The notes under the pieces are model-generated. The model saw only the letters and a program-made list of their open reading frames with translations, was not told the DNA's origin and made no database searches. A program made the translations under genes and the position numbers. This document shows positions 11,982 through 22,209 of a stretch of 64,000 bases of DNA, one piece after another. Position 1 is the first letter of the stretch; each line of letters opens with the position of its first letter. Source of the stretch: Phaeosaccion multiseriatum (Eukaryota; Ochrophyta, other classes); NCBI GenBank assembly GCA_965112735.1, contig OZ218955.1, positions 3,410,001 through 3,474,000 of the forward strand. The letters are read 5' to 3'.

Positions 11982-13079
11982 ATGAAGATGATGATGTGTG
12001 CGATGCTCGCGGCTCTCCTCGGAGCAGTGGTGGTGAGCGCCGACGAGAATGCCCTCAAGCCGCGAAGGCTGCAATTTGTACCACCGCCGCAACCCTTTCC
12101 TTTGGGGCAAGAGCTCATCCTGAATGGAGACTTCACTTCTGGCCTACAGGGATGGAGCACCTACATCCGCAGCCGCGACAATGAGGGCCAGTCAGATAAC
12201 GATATCTTTGTTGATGAATCAATCGCCTTTTTCCAGATCACGGCGCCCAGCTCCCGCATCTGGCACATCCAGCTCTATCAGACGATCTTGGCGATATCCG
12301 AGAATACAGAGATTCCTTACATCTTTTCGGCGGACTTCCAAACACAAGGCGGGACTCGGGAGGTGGAATTGGTGGTGGAGCAGAACCAAGCAAACGATAA
12401 CTGGACCGCGTACGGAAGGACATCGTGCACCATAGGGCCCGCCGTGAGTCGCTGCAGCGTAGAGGCCTTCAGCGATAGTCCTGGCCCTCTGAAGTTTGCA
12501 ATCATGGGCGGGGCAAGCGAAGTGGACTTCAGCGTGGACAACGTCTCTGCAACCTTCGGAACAAGTGGTGGGCCGGACCCCACGGTGCCTCCTGCTGCCC
12601 CGATTGCCTTTGTCAATGGCGATTTCTCTCAAGGTTTCGAGGGCTGGTCGACCTTCACTAGCGCAAGGGCTGGTGAAATTGCCGGGATCCAGGGGAATGA
12701 TTTTGCTTCCTTCGATTTCGATGATGTGCTTGAAGAGCCGTGGCTTATGCAACTGTACCAAACGTTTGACATTCCCGCTGTTCCGGCTGTGCCGAGGTAT
12801 CTGCTGACATGCGATATCATCGGAAGACTAGGGGGGCTGTCTGTGAACGATGAAGGAGAGAGGGTTGTGCAGCTATATGCCCAGCAGGCTGCCAGCCCCT
12901 GGATTGAGTTTGCATCTTCCCCAGACGGCGACTGCGTAGCTTTCCTGGACTCGGTAACCACATGCTCCCTAGAGATCAGCATCACCAACAAATCCCTCCC
13001 GGTCAAGTTCGGAGTGCAGCCTGGCATAGCGACGGGCCCCTTCACGGTGGACAGTTGTTCCATAAAGGCTCTCAACTGA
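11982..13079 (+). CDS. secreted protein with two tandem CBM4/9-like domains
   Basis: Single coding exon, 365 aa. Residues 1-20 form a signal peptide (MKMMMCAMLAALLGAVVVSA). Two homologous beta-sandwich-type domains follow. The first starts at LNGDFTSGLQGWSTY (about residues 46-190), the second at VNGDFSQGFEGWSTF (about 207-365). The NGDF...GxxGW opening is typical of the CBM4/9 galactose-binding-like fold, which binds polysaccharides. No catalytic domain is present, so it is probably an extracellular or cell-wall carbohydrate-binding protein; the ligand is unknown. The paralogue at 41687-42718 shares the layout, the sequence around YGRxSCTIGPAVxRCSVEA, and an intronless coding region. The absence of coding introns contrasts with most neighbours. 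Confidence 0.8.
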   Translation: MKMMMCAMLAALLGAVVVSADENALKPRRLQFVPPPQPFPLGQELILNGDFTSGLQGWSTYIRSRDNEGQSDNDIFVDESIAFFQITAPSSRIWHIQLYQTILAISENTEIPYIFSADFQTQGGTREVELVVEQNQANDNWTAYGRTSCTIGPAVSRCSVEAFSDSPGPLKFAIMGGASEVDFSVDNVSATFGTSGGPDPTVPPAAPIAFVNGDFSQGFEGWSTFTSARAGEIAGIQGNDFASFDFDDVLEEPWLMQLYQTFDIPAVPAVPRYLLTCDIIGRLGGLSVNDEGERVVQLYAQQAASPWIEFASSPDGDCVAFLDSVTTCSLEISITNKSLPVKFGVQPGIATGPFTVDSCSIKALN

Positions 13080-14355
13080 GGGGAGCAGGCCGTCGTCTGC
13101 GCATCGGTGTACGCAAGTCGTGTCTTTCTGATGCCTTCTACGGTGGAGGACTTTTGTCTGAGGAGGGCGAGGATTCCATCTAGGCTGTGGCTGCTGCCTC
13201 CTTTTTGTTGCGGATCGGTGGGTTTACAAGTCGTGTCCTTCTGATGCCTTAATTGCCGGAGGCAAGAGGGGACGTCATGTAGGGTTGTAGTGCACATTCA
13301 TAAGCAAGTTCCTTTACTTCTACTTCCTGTTTCCCTCTTCTCCCCCCTCTAAGTGCTGCCATACTCCAAGAAGCTAAAAGCAGAATTATTGACGTAGAGG
13401 AGGCAACCCAAGAGAACTTTATTGTGCGTGTGTTGTGTGTGTGTGCGTGCGTGTGTGTGTGCGTGTGTGTGCATGTGTGCGTGTGTGTGTGCGCGCGTGT
13501 GTGTTGTAAGTTTCAGTTTCAGTTTCAGTTTCATTTGACCCCCAATCAATGGCTCGCCCGAAAGGGTCGGCCCGCTATCTAATTTATTCGTCATGGCTAG
13601 CTATCCCCCGAGAGGCGCTAGTTTGACGAACGTGCATGTGTCAGCACTTCGACATTCGGAATAGAGAGGTCTATTTTGAGGTTGAGGGCGTACGAGATTT
13701 GGTTTAGTTGTGACGGCGCGATGTGGCACGGAGGGAGGGAGTCGGCTCCAGGCGAGGTTTCTCGGGCCCCCGATAAAGCAGAAGCCTGCGGCGGCCTGCG
13801 GCCGAAAGTAAGAAGCCTGCGGCTGGCCTGCGGCCAGAATCAAGTCCCCCATTTTTCTCCCAGCCTGAGAAGCCTGAAGCTTGACCACTGGCCTGCGGCC
13901 AGAAGCCTGCGCTGGCCTGCGGCCAGAAGCCCGAAGCCTGGAGGGGGCTACGGCCCAGAAGCCTAAAGCCCGATAAACCTCGCCTGGAGCCGAAGGGAGG
14001 GAAGAGTCTACGGCAAAGCGTTGGAACACAGGGTATGGCTGCGAGGGAGCTCGGAGGGGCAAGGTACAAGGCAGTCGATAGTCAGGGACGTAGCGTAAGG
14101 GAGTAATATCAGTGAGGAGCTTGGAGTGGACTGTAGGCTGTTAGGCAGCTAGAAGGAGTGGAGTTGATAAGGGGCGCCTCTGCCCGGGCTCTGTGTGTGT
14201 GTGTATATTTTTTTGGGTGTCGTGTCCAACTGTGGTTTGTATCACCAAGGTGGGTGGGTGGGTATGTCAATGGGTCCCTTCTCGGCCGCGGGGCCAAAGA
14301 ACGTTCTCACAAGTAAACAAACACATTCAAAATAAAAAAAACAAGAAGACGGACA
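13080..14355. other. intergenic region with GT repeat and a short inverted-repeat element
   Basis: It contains a (GT/GC)n stretch at about 13425-13506 and a four-fold TTTCAG repeat near 13509-13533. The transposon-like element at 13742-13993 is annotated separately. No protein-coding exon is supported. Confidence 0.6.
13742..13993. mobile_element. non-autonomous inverted-repeat element (MITE-like), 252 bp
   Basis: The left end reads TCGGCTCCAGGCGAGGTTT and the right end is its exact reverse complement. Extending inward, 25 of 26 positions pair (CTCGGGC against ATCGGGC). A 9-bp direct repeat AGGGAGGGA flanks both ends (13732-13740 and 13994-14002), as expected for a target-site duplication. 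The interior is built of repeated GCCTGCGGCC units (for example CTGGCCTGCGGCCAG twice) and encodes nothing. A 9-bp duplication with terminal inverted repeats fits a Mutator-like family, but the flanks lie in G/A-rich sequence where a chance repeat is easier, so the family is only a suggestion. Confidence 0.7.
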
Positions 14356-14937
14356 ATGTCGCAAGACGTGGTGCTGGAGGTGCTCCGAGAAGAGCACCTG
14401 AGCCAAATGGCTGATATCTGCAGGGACGGTTTTGGAAGCAAACGCTTCATGGGCTGTTGTGCGATGAGCGAATCGGCGGAGAAAATGAAGAAGCGCTACA
14501 GCAAGTACCCAAGAGAGAGGTGGGAGCTCTGCGTGGTGGCCGTGGAAGGCACGACGGTTCTGGGTTTTTGCCAGCTATCGAAACAGGGACTGCCCACTTG
14601 GCCAGAGGGCCTGCACACCTGCAAGGCAGGGGAAATGTACGTGGAGCTCGTCGCGGTGGGCGCATCTGCGCGAGGCAAGGGAGTAGGCGGAAAGCTGCTG
14701 GAATGGTGTGACGAGAAGGCCAAGAACACGCCGGGCATTACCAATCTCACGCTGGAAGTGGTTGGTGGGAACCGCGCCATTGGCTTGTACGAGCGGAGGG
14801 GGTACGAGACCATTCCGCAAGACCCCGTGGACAAGTGCTGCACAGCTATGTTCGTTTGCTGCATCTTTGGAAGACCGTACGGTTGCTGTGACTCTGGATG
14901 GGGCTCTATGACGATGGTTAAGCCCATGGAAAGGTGA
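14356..14937 (+). CDS. GNAT-family N-acetyltransferase
   Basis: Single exon, 193 aa. The acetyl-CoA binding motif A is clear: YVELVAVGASARGKGVGGKL (RGKGVGG fits the Q/R-x-x-G-x-G/A signature) followed by a helix, then NRAIGLYERRGYE, the usual motif B region. An N-terminal EVLREEHLSQMADICRDGF segment matches the start of the fold. The C-terminus is unusually rich in cysteine (CCTAMFVCCIFGRPYGCC), which could give membrane association or lipidation. The substrate is not predictable. It has no introns; codon use does not look foreign by eye. Confidence 0.9.
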   Translation: MSQDVVLEVLREEHLSQMADICRDGFGSKRFMGCCAMSESAEKMKKRYSKYPRERWELCVVAVEGTTVLGFCQLSKQGLPTWPEGLHTCKAGEMYVELVAVGASARGKGVGGKLLEWCDEKAKNTPGITNLTLEVVGGNRAIGLYERRGYETIPQDPVDKCCTAMFVCCIFGRPYGCCDSGWGSMTMVKPMER

Positions 14938-16103
14938 AATGGTCTTTGCTTTTTATATCACTGTTTTATTTGTATAAGCGCGGGATGTAACGAGATGCAG
15001 CGCGTTAGGGCAAGCGTGTTCCAGCTCAAGGCCGAGATGAAAAACGTGGGTGTCAGCATCCGGGTCCAGATGACAGGCACGTGGGTGGGTGGGTGTGAGG
15101 GTGGGGGGGCTGGATGGGTGCGTGAGTGGTCGGGTGGGTGCGTGGATGCCTTGTCCAAGTCCTCTCACTAGAGTGCGTACGTCCGCCCTCGGCCGACACG
15201 CTTTTGCTTCCCTTCGTGGCTGGCTCTTGGCCTCAGGCCGCCCTGCTCCTGCCCCTCCCTCTCTCTCTCACACACACACCTATCTTTCCCTGCTCTCTCT
15301 CTCTCTCTATACGCACACACACACACTACACTTAGTTTCTTAGGTGATTCCTATTCAGTCGATAAATGATCTCTCTACCTCCCCCACCCCTCCCTCCCTC
15401 CCTCTGCACTGCTGTGCCGTCCGTCGCTCTGTTGCACCATGCGCCAATGTGCCCCTCCTGGGACAGGCTTACAAACACACGCACGCGCACAGGCACAGCA
15501 GCAGATTCTCCGAGGGGGGAGGTCAAGCGCCCGGGGGGGCGGTGCCCGACGTGGGGGGAGGGGGAAGCCCCTCGCAAGAGCGACTCCATGGATGTCTCGT
15601 CTTCTCTGGAGGACGACAAAGAGAGTTTATGACAGCATGACGGGGTCTGGTGTCCGGCGCGGGAGAGCTTATGTATGGCAGTCTATCGATTCTCCTTAGC
15701 TTTGGACGGTCCAACCTCTCCGCCGGCCTCGCTGCCGGAGAGAGCTGGGGTCTGATTGACGGGAGCCGCAAACTTAAAATCAGTCACAAGATAGAGGGAG
15801 GTGCTCGTGTACATCTCCTCTCCCTCCGTGCCCCTCCCTCTCCTCTCTTGTCTCTGCCCCGCCCACTCTAAGTCTCGGACTACTCTATTCTCTATTTACC
15901 ACACTTTTAAGTCAATAAATTTCTCCTTTTGCCCTCCCTCGGTGTCCCTTCCCTCTTCCGGCCTCTCCCCTCTTCTCTCCCCTTCGCTCGCTCACGCTTT
16001 GCTGCCGCCAGAAAAAGGCCCTCGAGACGCTGGCGCCATCTCCTCTCGGCTGACCAGTGATGCCTCGATTGGAAATGGAGATTCTTCGAAGCCGCCGATC
16101 CCT
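14938..16103. other. unresolved region, possibly one or two small genes
   Basis: Several stretches look coding, but no complete model closes. On the plus strand a frame from ATG 14995 reads MQRVRASVFQLKAEMKN and on to about 15080. It could join an exon starting at 15172 (TSALGRHAFASLRGW). A stretch ending at 15632 reads as an acidic tail, SDSMDVSSSLEDDKESL. On the minus strand there is an AATAAA at about 14976-14981 that could end an opposite gene. CT and CA repeats separate these segments. Confidence 0.3.
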
Positions 16104-18118
16104 CTACAGCGGAGCACCCGCTTGAGCAGGCCTTGTTGAGCTGTTCACCACCTGTATATTGAAGTAAAGGATGTAGGGAGTCAGTCTAGGGGTGTCAGGA
16201 CCGGTGGTGCCATTACTAATCAATAGACCAGTCAGGAGGCTGGCTAGCGGGGTCCAGACATACAGTTCAGCATGGTCAATCAGTCGTATAAAGTAGGTAG
16301 CTTTGGGTCGCCTTTGACCCGCTGAAGCCGCCCCCCAGTCAATTACTGAACTGACCTGAACCAAGTCTTGATAAACAATCTCGACTGGCGTACCCCATTT
16401 GCCCTCCTGGAGGATGAGGAAGGCGGAGGGGTGGGCAGAGGGCACGGGGTTGTGGTCAGGGGGGAGGGGGGGAGGGGCATAAAATGGAACGAGAAGAGGG
16501 GCGGAGACAGAGAGAGAGAGGGGGGGAGGGAGAAAAAGAGAAGGGGGGAAGGAGGAAGAGAGGAGGGAGAAAGAGGGAGGGGGAGGGAGGGAAAAGAGAG
16601 ATGCGGGAGGGAGGGAGAGAGAGAGGGGGGGTGGGGGAGGGAGAAAGAGAGAGAGATCGAGAGAGAGTGGAAACGACAGAGAGAGAGATGGGAAGAGAGA
16701 GAGCGCGAGACAGAAAGGAATAGACAGAGAGAGATGCTCTCCCACCCATGGGTTAAAGATGCGTACATCCCCACGGAAGCGATCCTTCCCACCCCCCCAA
16801 GTCGGAGAGAGTGAAACGGCATCAAGCGGTAGCAAGCAAGTGAGCCTATCTCAGACAACCCTTCGGCGTCCCCTCCATCCCTCCCTCCCTCCCTCCTCCT
16901 CCATTGCTCGTTCTGACACCAGTCATTGCACTCCCACTCTAGATAGCTCCCACCCGTGTTCAGTTTGGGAGTCACCAGCCTGTGGACTCAACTCACATTC
17001 TTCATTGCTGCCTTCTTCTTCCTGCACCCGGAGATAAATACCGTGGTTTTCACTCCCTCAGGCACCTGGCCCTTGGTGACGACAAACGCCTGTGGGTGGG
17101 TGCGGCGGGGTATGGAGCCACGACACAGATGGTGAAGAGTGAGGTAGATGCGCAACACGCGTACCTATGCCCTCCCCCCCCCCCAGGATACGTTAGAAGA
17201 GCACGGGGTGGCGCTTTGGCTGGGGGGTATTCGACTGCTTCCTTTCTTCCTTTTACGGACCTTGAACGAGGCCATTGCGTCGATGAGTGCCTGGTCTGTC
17301 TTGGCTGCACCGAATTCAATCTGCACCTTGTCCCACTCCGCCTGAGAACGAGCATGCGAGGCAAGCCCAGCGAGACAAGCCCAACCCCACCCCAGTCAAT
17401 AATCAGAGTCAGACAATGTAGAGAAACGCGCTGCTGTTTCCGGCGATAGAGCAGCGGCAAAGGCAGGCAAGATGTATTTGCCTCCCAGGTCCTTTTGTCT
17501 CCTCTCCTGGACTCACCTTGTAGGCCCTCTGCACCTTCTGGAACGCCTGCTGCCTCTCCTCCATGTCCTGGAACTCCTTCGTGGGCTCTTTCAAGTACGT
17601 GGACTCGTATTGCTGCTTTGCTTGCACAGCGGTGGGCCCCATGGAAACCGCCACTACTCCTCCTACGCACGCAGCAGTCGAGACTTGAGTGTATCGGTGG
17701 GACAGCAGCAAAGAGGGGGAGGGTAAGGGGCAAGCGGCACAGTGAAGTGAGACGTCAGTCTGCCCCCTTTGGCGATCAATACCATCGACAGTACAGATGG
17801 AGACTAGCGAGGATATGAGAAAGAGGACGATGAAGAAAAACAAAAACGTATGCACTCACTTTGCTGAAGGAATTCTCGCCGGCTGCCATCGCTTGGCGTG
17901 GATCCATCTTCCGCCTTTGCTGTGAGAGCACTGACATTCGACCGGCTTGTCGGTGCGGCTCTTGCATGAGCTGATGGGTGGCTTGTTGGTCCTGCTGTTC
18001 GTGTTGGTGGTGCTGCTGCCGTTGCACGGGGAGGCGAGGTCGTCACCACGAAGGCACTGGAAGGCGTAAGGAGGGCGGCCAACACAACCCCTGTCGCAGC
18101 TCGTACGGACGGTGCCAT
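16104..18118 (-). CDS. predicted thylakoid lumen protein with a Tat signal, family unknown
   Basis: Exons on the minus strand: 18118-17860, 17683-17517, 17341-17261, 17089-16997, 16406-16356, 16151-16104; 699 nt, 232 aa, phases consistent. Targeting is three-part. A signal peptide (APSVRAATGVVLAALLTP) ends in SSAF, the heterokont plastid motif. A Pro/Thr/Ala-rich transit region follows. Then comes a twin-arginine signal, SRREFLQQISTAACVGG through PTAVQA, an AxA-type cleavage site. This predicts import into the thylakoid lumen. The mature part begins KQQYESTYLKEPTKEF, is helical and charged, and I do not recognise its family; a PsbQ-like or other small lumenal role is possible but unsupported. 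The donor at 17260 (GTCCGT) is weak, and the last two exons are the least certain. Confidence 0.65.
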
Positions 18119-18541
18119 GTCTTGTTGAAGAAGTCGACGTGTGAATGGGGGAAGTTGGTTCGCCACACGCCAGCTGTAGGCGCCCCCATGAAATACATTG
18201 TATCCAATTTTGAATTTTGACATTTTTTGCTCTTTTTTTTTTTTTTTTTTTTTTTTTTCACTCATAAATTCGTAGTATTATCCCCCTCCTCCCTTTTCCC
18301 TGCACCTGAAAGAGAGTGACTACCTCAACAAAAAAAACGCAAACAGGACCAGATAATTTCGTCAAAGCATTGCTTGCGCTCAGGCTTGTAGTGCTACAAC
18401 CAGTCCCCCCTCGCAAAATGCGAAAGTCGGGTCGAGAGAGTGTGTCGCCGTCCAACAAGGGAGTCTCGCCCTCACTTGCTCAGCTCATTTAGTACTTAAT
18501 CAATGCCCCCCCCGCACCTGAACCTTTTTGAGGAAGCGCTG
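18119..18541. other. intergenic region with poly-T tract
   Basis: It separates the lumen protein start from the end of the first TIMP/Kazal gene. A run of about 28 T lies at 18232-18259. No exon is seen. Confidence 0.6.
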
Positions 18542-20550
18542 TCATTCATGACTATCACTGTCACACTCTCCTTCATAAAGCTGCACAACAAAGAGCAAAG
18601 CACCCGCATCACAGAAGTCGTACCGTCCACATGAAGCGTAGAGAACCACCACGAGGAGACGGCGAGGCAAAGTAGTGTAGGCAGGCAAGAGGTGAGTAGA
18701 AGGTCAGTGCAATGCGGTGGGGCAGAGGTGCAAGCAGTAAGAGAGGGGCGAAGAGAAGACAAGAGAGCTGTGCCTGTCAGTCGACCACCCTTGAGATTGA
18801 TGTCTCGCTCCCTCCCCCGCTCCTCACTCGTCAGTCGACCGCCTTTGATCGGTCTCTCCCTCCCTCCCTCCCTCCCTCCCTCCCTCCCCTGCTCCTCAAT
18901 CCTCAGTCGACCGTCTTTGTTTCATCTCTCCCTCCCCCCCCTGCTCCTCCATCGCATGGCAATCCCCCAGAAAAGGTGTGACTAACGCCCTTAAACTCTT
19001 ACAACTGACAACCAACACTTACGTATGTCCACATCACCTCTCCGCAGTCGTTCTCTGCGGCGAGAGCGCACGGATTGGAGAAGGTCTTGCGCGTGTCCGT
19101 TGCCGCGTCCTCTGCACAGACGGGCACAAAATCTGCGGTACAGATGCGGGCGCACTCCTCCGGCTCCTCGCACTCACCCTCGTACGCCTGGGGCGGCCAG
19201 GCAACCACGCAGAGCAGTCAGGCAGCCAGGCGAGGAGGACATGAGGGCCAAACACGGCAATGGTGGGATCAAAGTCAGATAATAGACAAGCGACAGCACG
19301 CTGGCAGTGATGAGTGCTCCATCCACACGCCCTCGAGAGTCTAAAGGGGAACCTCCCCTCCCCTCCCCTCGCCTCCCTTCCCTTCCCCTCCCCTTGCCTG
19401 CCTTGCCAGTTCCCCTCCTTGGTAAGAGAAAGAGGCACACAAGTCTATAAACAGCCACCCCCCCCCCCTTCCTCCCCCCCCATCCACTGCCATCGCCGTA
19501 CTAACCAAGGTCCACTCGACGTCTCCGCATTTGTTCTCTGCGCTCAGACCACACGCATTTCCGAAGGTCCTGAACGCTCCCTCGGGGTTCACTGCGCACA
19601 GCGGTACGTACTCTAGGGTACAGAGAATTGGGCACTCGACTTCACCCCCGTCCGTACACACGGCCACGGGCGGGCAGGGGTCTTGTCCAGGGGCGCAGGG
19701 CGTGTCGAGGAGCTCACACGTCTGGCCCTCCTCGCACTTGCCAGGCTCACAGGTGTCTGCGCATACCACCACCATCACCAACCGGACAACAGAGAGGGAG
19801 GAGAGCAAAGGGAGCAGCAAGGAAACCAGTTGAGCTAGGGCATATCGTTAGGGCAGAGCAGCAGCAGCAGCAGCAGCAGCCGCAGCAGCAGCCGCAGCAG
19901 CAGTATGTCGTGCGCAAAAAGAAGGACCTGTGGCACCAGCCCATCTAGCGTACCTGCACAGTAAGGATTACCACTTCCGTCCAAAAGGCACTCCGTGAAG
20001 GGGGGGCAGCGGATAGTGGCGCATCCGGTGGGAGGGGGGGGTGTATCGACACAGACAGCCACGGGAGGGCAGGGCTCTTGGAAACATTGCACCTGCAGAT
20101 CGGGAGAGAAGGGGGGGGGGGTGGTGGGGGGTGAGTGGGTGAGAGAGAGAATGCGAGGAGAACGCAGAGACGGAGAGAAAGGGGACGGAGAGAGAAGGCG
20201 TGTGAGAGAGAAAGGGAGAGTGAGTGAGAGGGAGACACACAAAGGAAAAATATGGAAAGACTGCAGTACTTGAGTGCAAGAGCCCTCTGCGATTGGAGGA
20301 GTACTCAAGGCCCGAGGGGGTGGAAGGGAGGGGCGGACAAGAGGAAGATAGAGCTATGAGTCTGAAGGGAAATTTGCGTGGATGAGAGGGCGTATGGCAG
20401 CAACTAACGTACCTCTTGAAGTTCACACGTCTCGCCCTCCTCGCACCTCCCAGGCTCACACGTGTCTGCTTGGAGGAGTCCCCACCATCACGCAGAAGGC
20501 AGGAGGAGGGTCAGTAAGGCGTGTGAGCAGTCCATTGAGGACGGGCAGGT

Positions 20551-20637
<87 letters not shown>

Positions 20638-22209
20638 GGGCGAGGCACGAACCTGCACAGTAAGGATCTCCCTCTCGGTCTTCCAAGCACTCCTGGAAGG
20701 GGCCGCAGCGGATAGTGGCGCATCCGGTGGGAGTGGGAGAGCATGTGGCCACGGGGGGGCACGGGTAGACCCCCGGGGCGCACGGCGTGGGGAGGAGCTC
20801 ACACGTCTCGCCCTCCTCGCACGTCCCATCAGCACAAGTGTCTGAGCCGAAGCAGCACCAGCAGGGAACAAGGGAGTAGCGGGAAGAAGAGAGGGATAGA
20901 TAGGCAGGGCAGTCGAGTCAGGGCACAGCAGTAGCTGTAGCAGTAGCAGTAACAGCAGTAGTTGTAGTAGTAGTAGCAGCAGCAGCCAGGAGGCGAGGCG
21001 AGAAGGACGCGCAGGAGGACACATGAAGTGCGACAATCCTTCAAGCACCAACCTGCACAGTAACCATTTCCGTCTCGGTCTACCAAGCACTCCTGGAAGG
21101 GTCCGCAGCGGACGGTCGTGCACCCGGTGGGAGGGGGGGGCGGCGCGACACAGACAGCCAAGGGAGGGCAAGGGGCGCGGACGCATTGCACCTGCAGACA
21201 GCGACAGATAGTAGGAGAACGACGAAGGGAAGGGTGGAAGGGAGGGGGAGTCAGGAAGAGAGGACACAGCCAGGAGCTCTACTTGAAGCACTATCAGAGC
21301 ACTGCTGAGCCCTCGGCGATGGATGACGCACCTCTTGGAGCTCGCAGACTTCCCCCTGCTCCTCGTCGCATCGCGAAGGGTCACATAGGTCCGCACAGTA
21401 CTCCTCCCGTGATGTTCCTCCTTCTTCCTCGTACACGAGACACTCTTGGAAAGGCTTGCACTTTGTATCTGTGCACTCATCAGGTGTAGAGCTGCACCCT
21501 TCGTGAAGCGCAGCCAAGTCTTCTTCGCTCAGCGAGGACCACAGCTGGGGGGAGGAGCAGGAGTTGATGCGATAGTCCGACCACACGTCTCCGGAGATGA
21601 AGAAGACGTATCTGGGGAAGCAGGGGGAAGCAATAGGAGGCTGGCGTTAGAGATGTGTCAGAGGAAGTGGGAGAGGAGCTGCCTCTGAGCACAGGCCGGG
21701 CGTGGGGTAACTAACATCCAAGAGAAGCTTATGGTTGAACTTACTCCTCGAGGTTCTCCTCGTCGAAGGGCAAGTCCACCCCACAAGCCGCACTGCTCTC
21801 ATTCGCCGTGACGATGATGAAGCGTTTTACCTCCTTGCCATTGAACACGTGAGTCACAAAAACGCCGTAGAGAATGGAAGCATTGTTCAAGGAAATCGTC
21901 CTAAGCTCATCTTCGCCCAGGAAGGAGGGAGTTTCGTCGAGGAAGCGAGTCTTGGCAAAGACTGTACCCTTCAGCACCACATCTGCAAAGGGGTGAAGAC
22001 CAAGGGAGGGGCGTGAGCGGAGAAGGGGGGATAATGAGTAACAGTGGGAAAGGCTCTTTTATTGAAGTGGGGAACGGCTTCTCCTTTTTCTTCCTGCGCT
22101 TGCCTGCTCTTTGGAAGGTCTCGCAAAACGTTGACTGTAAGCAGCTACACCCACTGGAGAAGGGTACGAGGATCAGCCCCGCGAGCACCCTCAAGAAGAA
22201 GTCCTTCAT
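18542..22209 (-). CDS. secreted TIMP/netrin-like and Kazal multidomain protein, copy A
   Basis: Exons on the minus strand: 22209-22104, 21982-21745, 21611-21332, 21191-21053, 20841-20653, 20465-20413, 20092-19954, 19756-19506, 19187-19023, 18580-18542; 1599 nt, 532 aa, all phases close. Residues 1-20 are a signal peptide ending SSG, and the mature protein would start CSC. Residues 21 to about 153 resemble a TIMP/NTR domain: CSCLQSTFC, DVVLKGTV, SSAACGVDL, EYVFFISGD, then a Cys-spaced PQLWSSLSEEDLAALHEGC. Follistatin-like Cys-rich modules follow (TGCTTVRCGPFQECL, DTCADGTCEEGETCEL). Two Kazal domains end the protein: CTLEYVPLC...FGNAC and CTADFVPVC...FSNPC. The last exon is short and acidic (EGECDSDSHE). 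Intron 1 has a GC donor. The role is inferred as an extracellular protease inhibitor. Confidence 0.78.
20551..20637. repeat. (CAGA)n microsatellite in copy A
   Basis: About 87 bp of pure tetramer in the intron between exons 20841-20653 and 20465-20413. The homologous introns of copy B carry far longer tracts. Confidence 0.95.

Noticed and set aside
14356-14937. Intronless GNAT gene as possible bacterial contamination or recent transfer
   Set aside because: It sits within a contiguous eukaryotic region. Other intronless coding regions occur here, and nothing in composition by eye sets it apart.
18999-19022. Read-through end of copy A (VSVGCQL then stop) as the true C-terminus
   Set aside because: A strong GTAAGT donor lies at 19022. 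A matching exon at 18542-18580 supplies the EGEC that completes the Kazal domain, as in the other copies. The read-through form could exist as a minor transcript.
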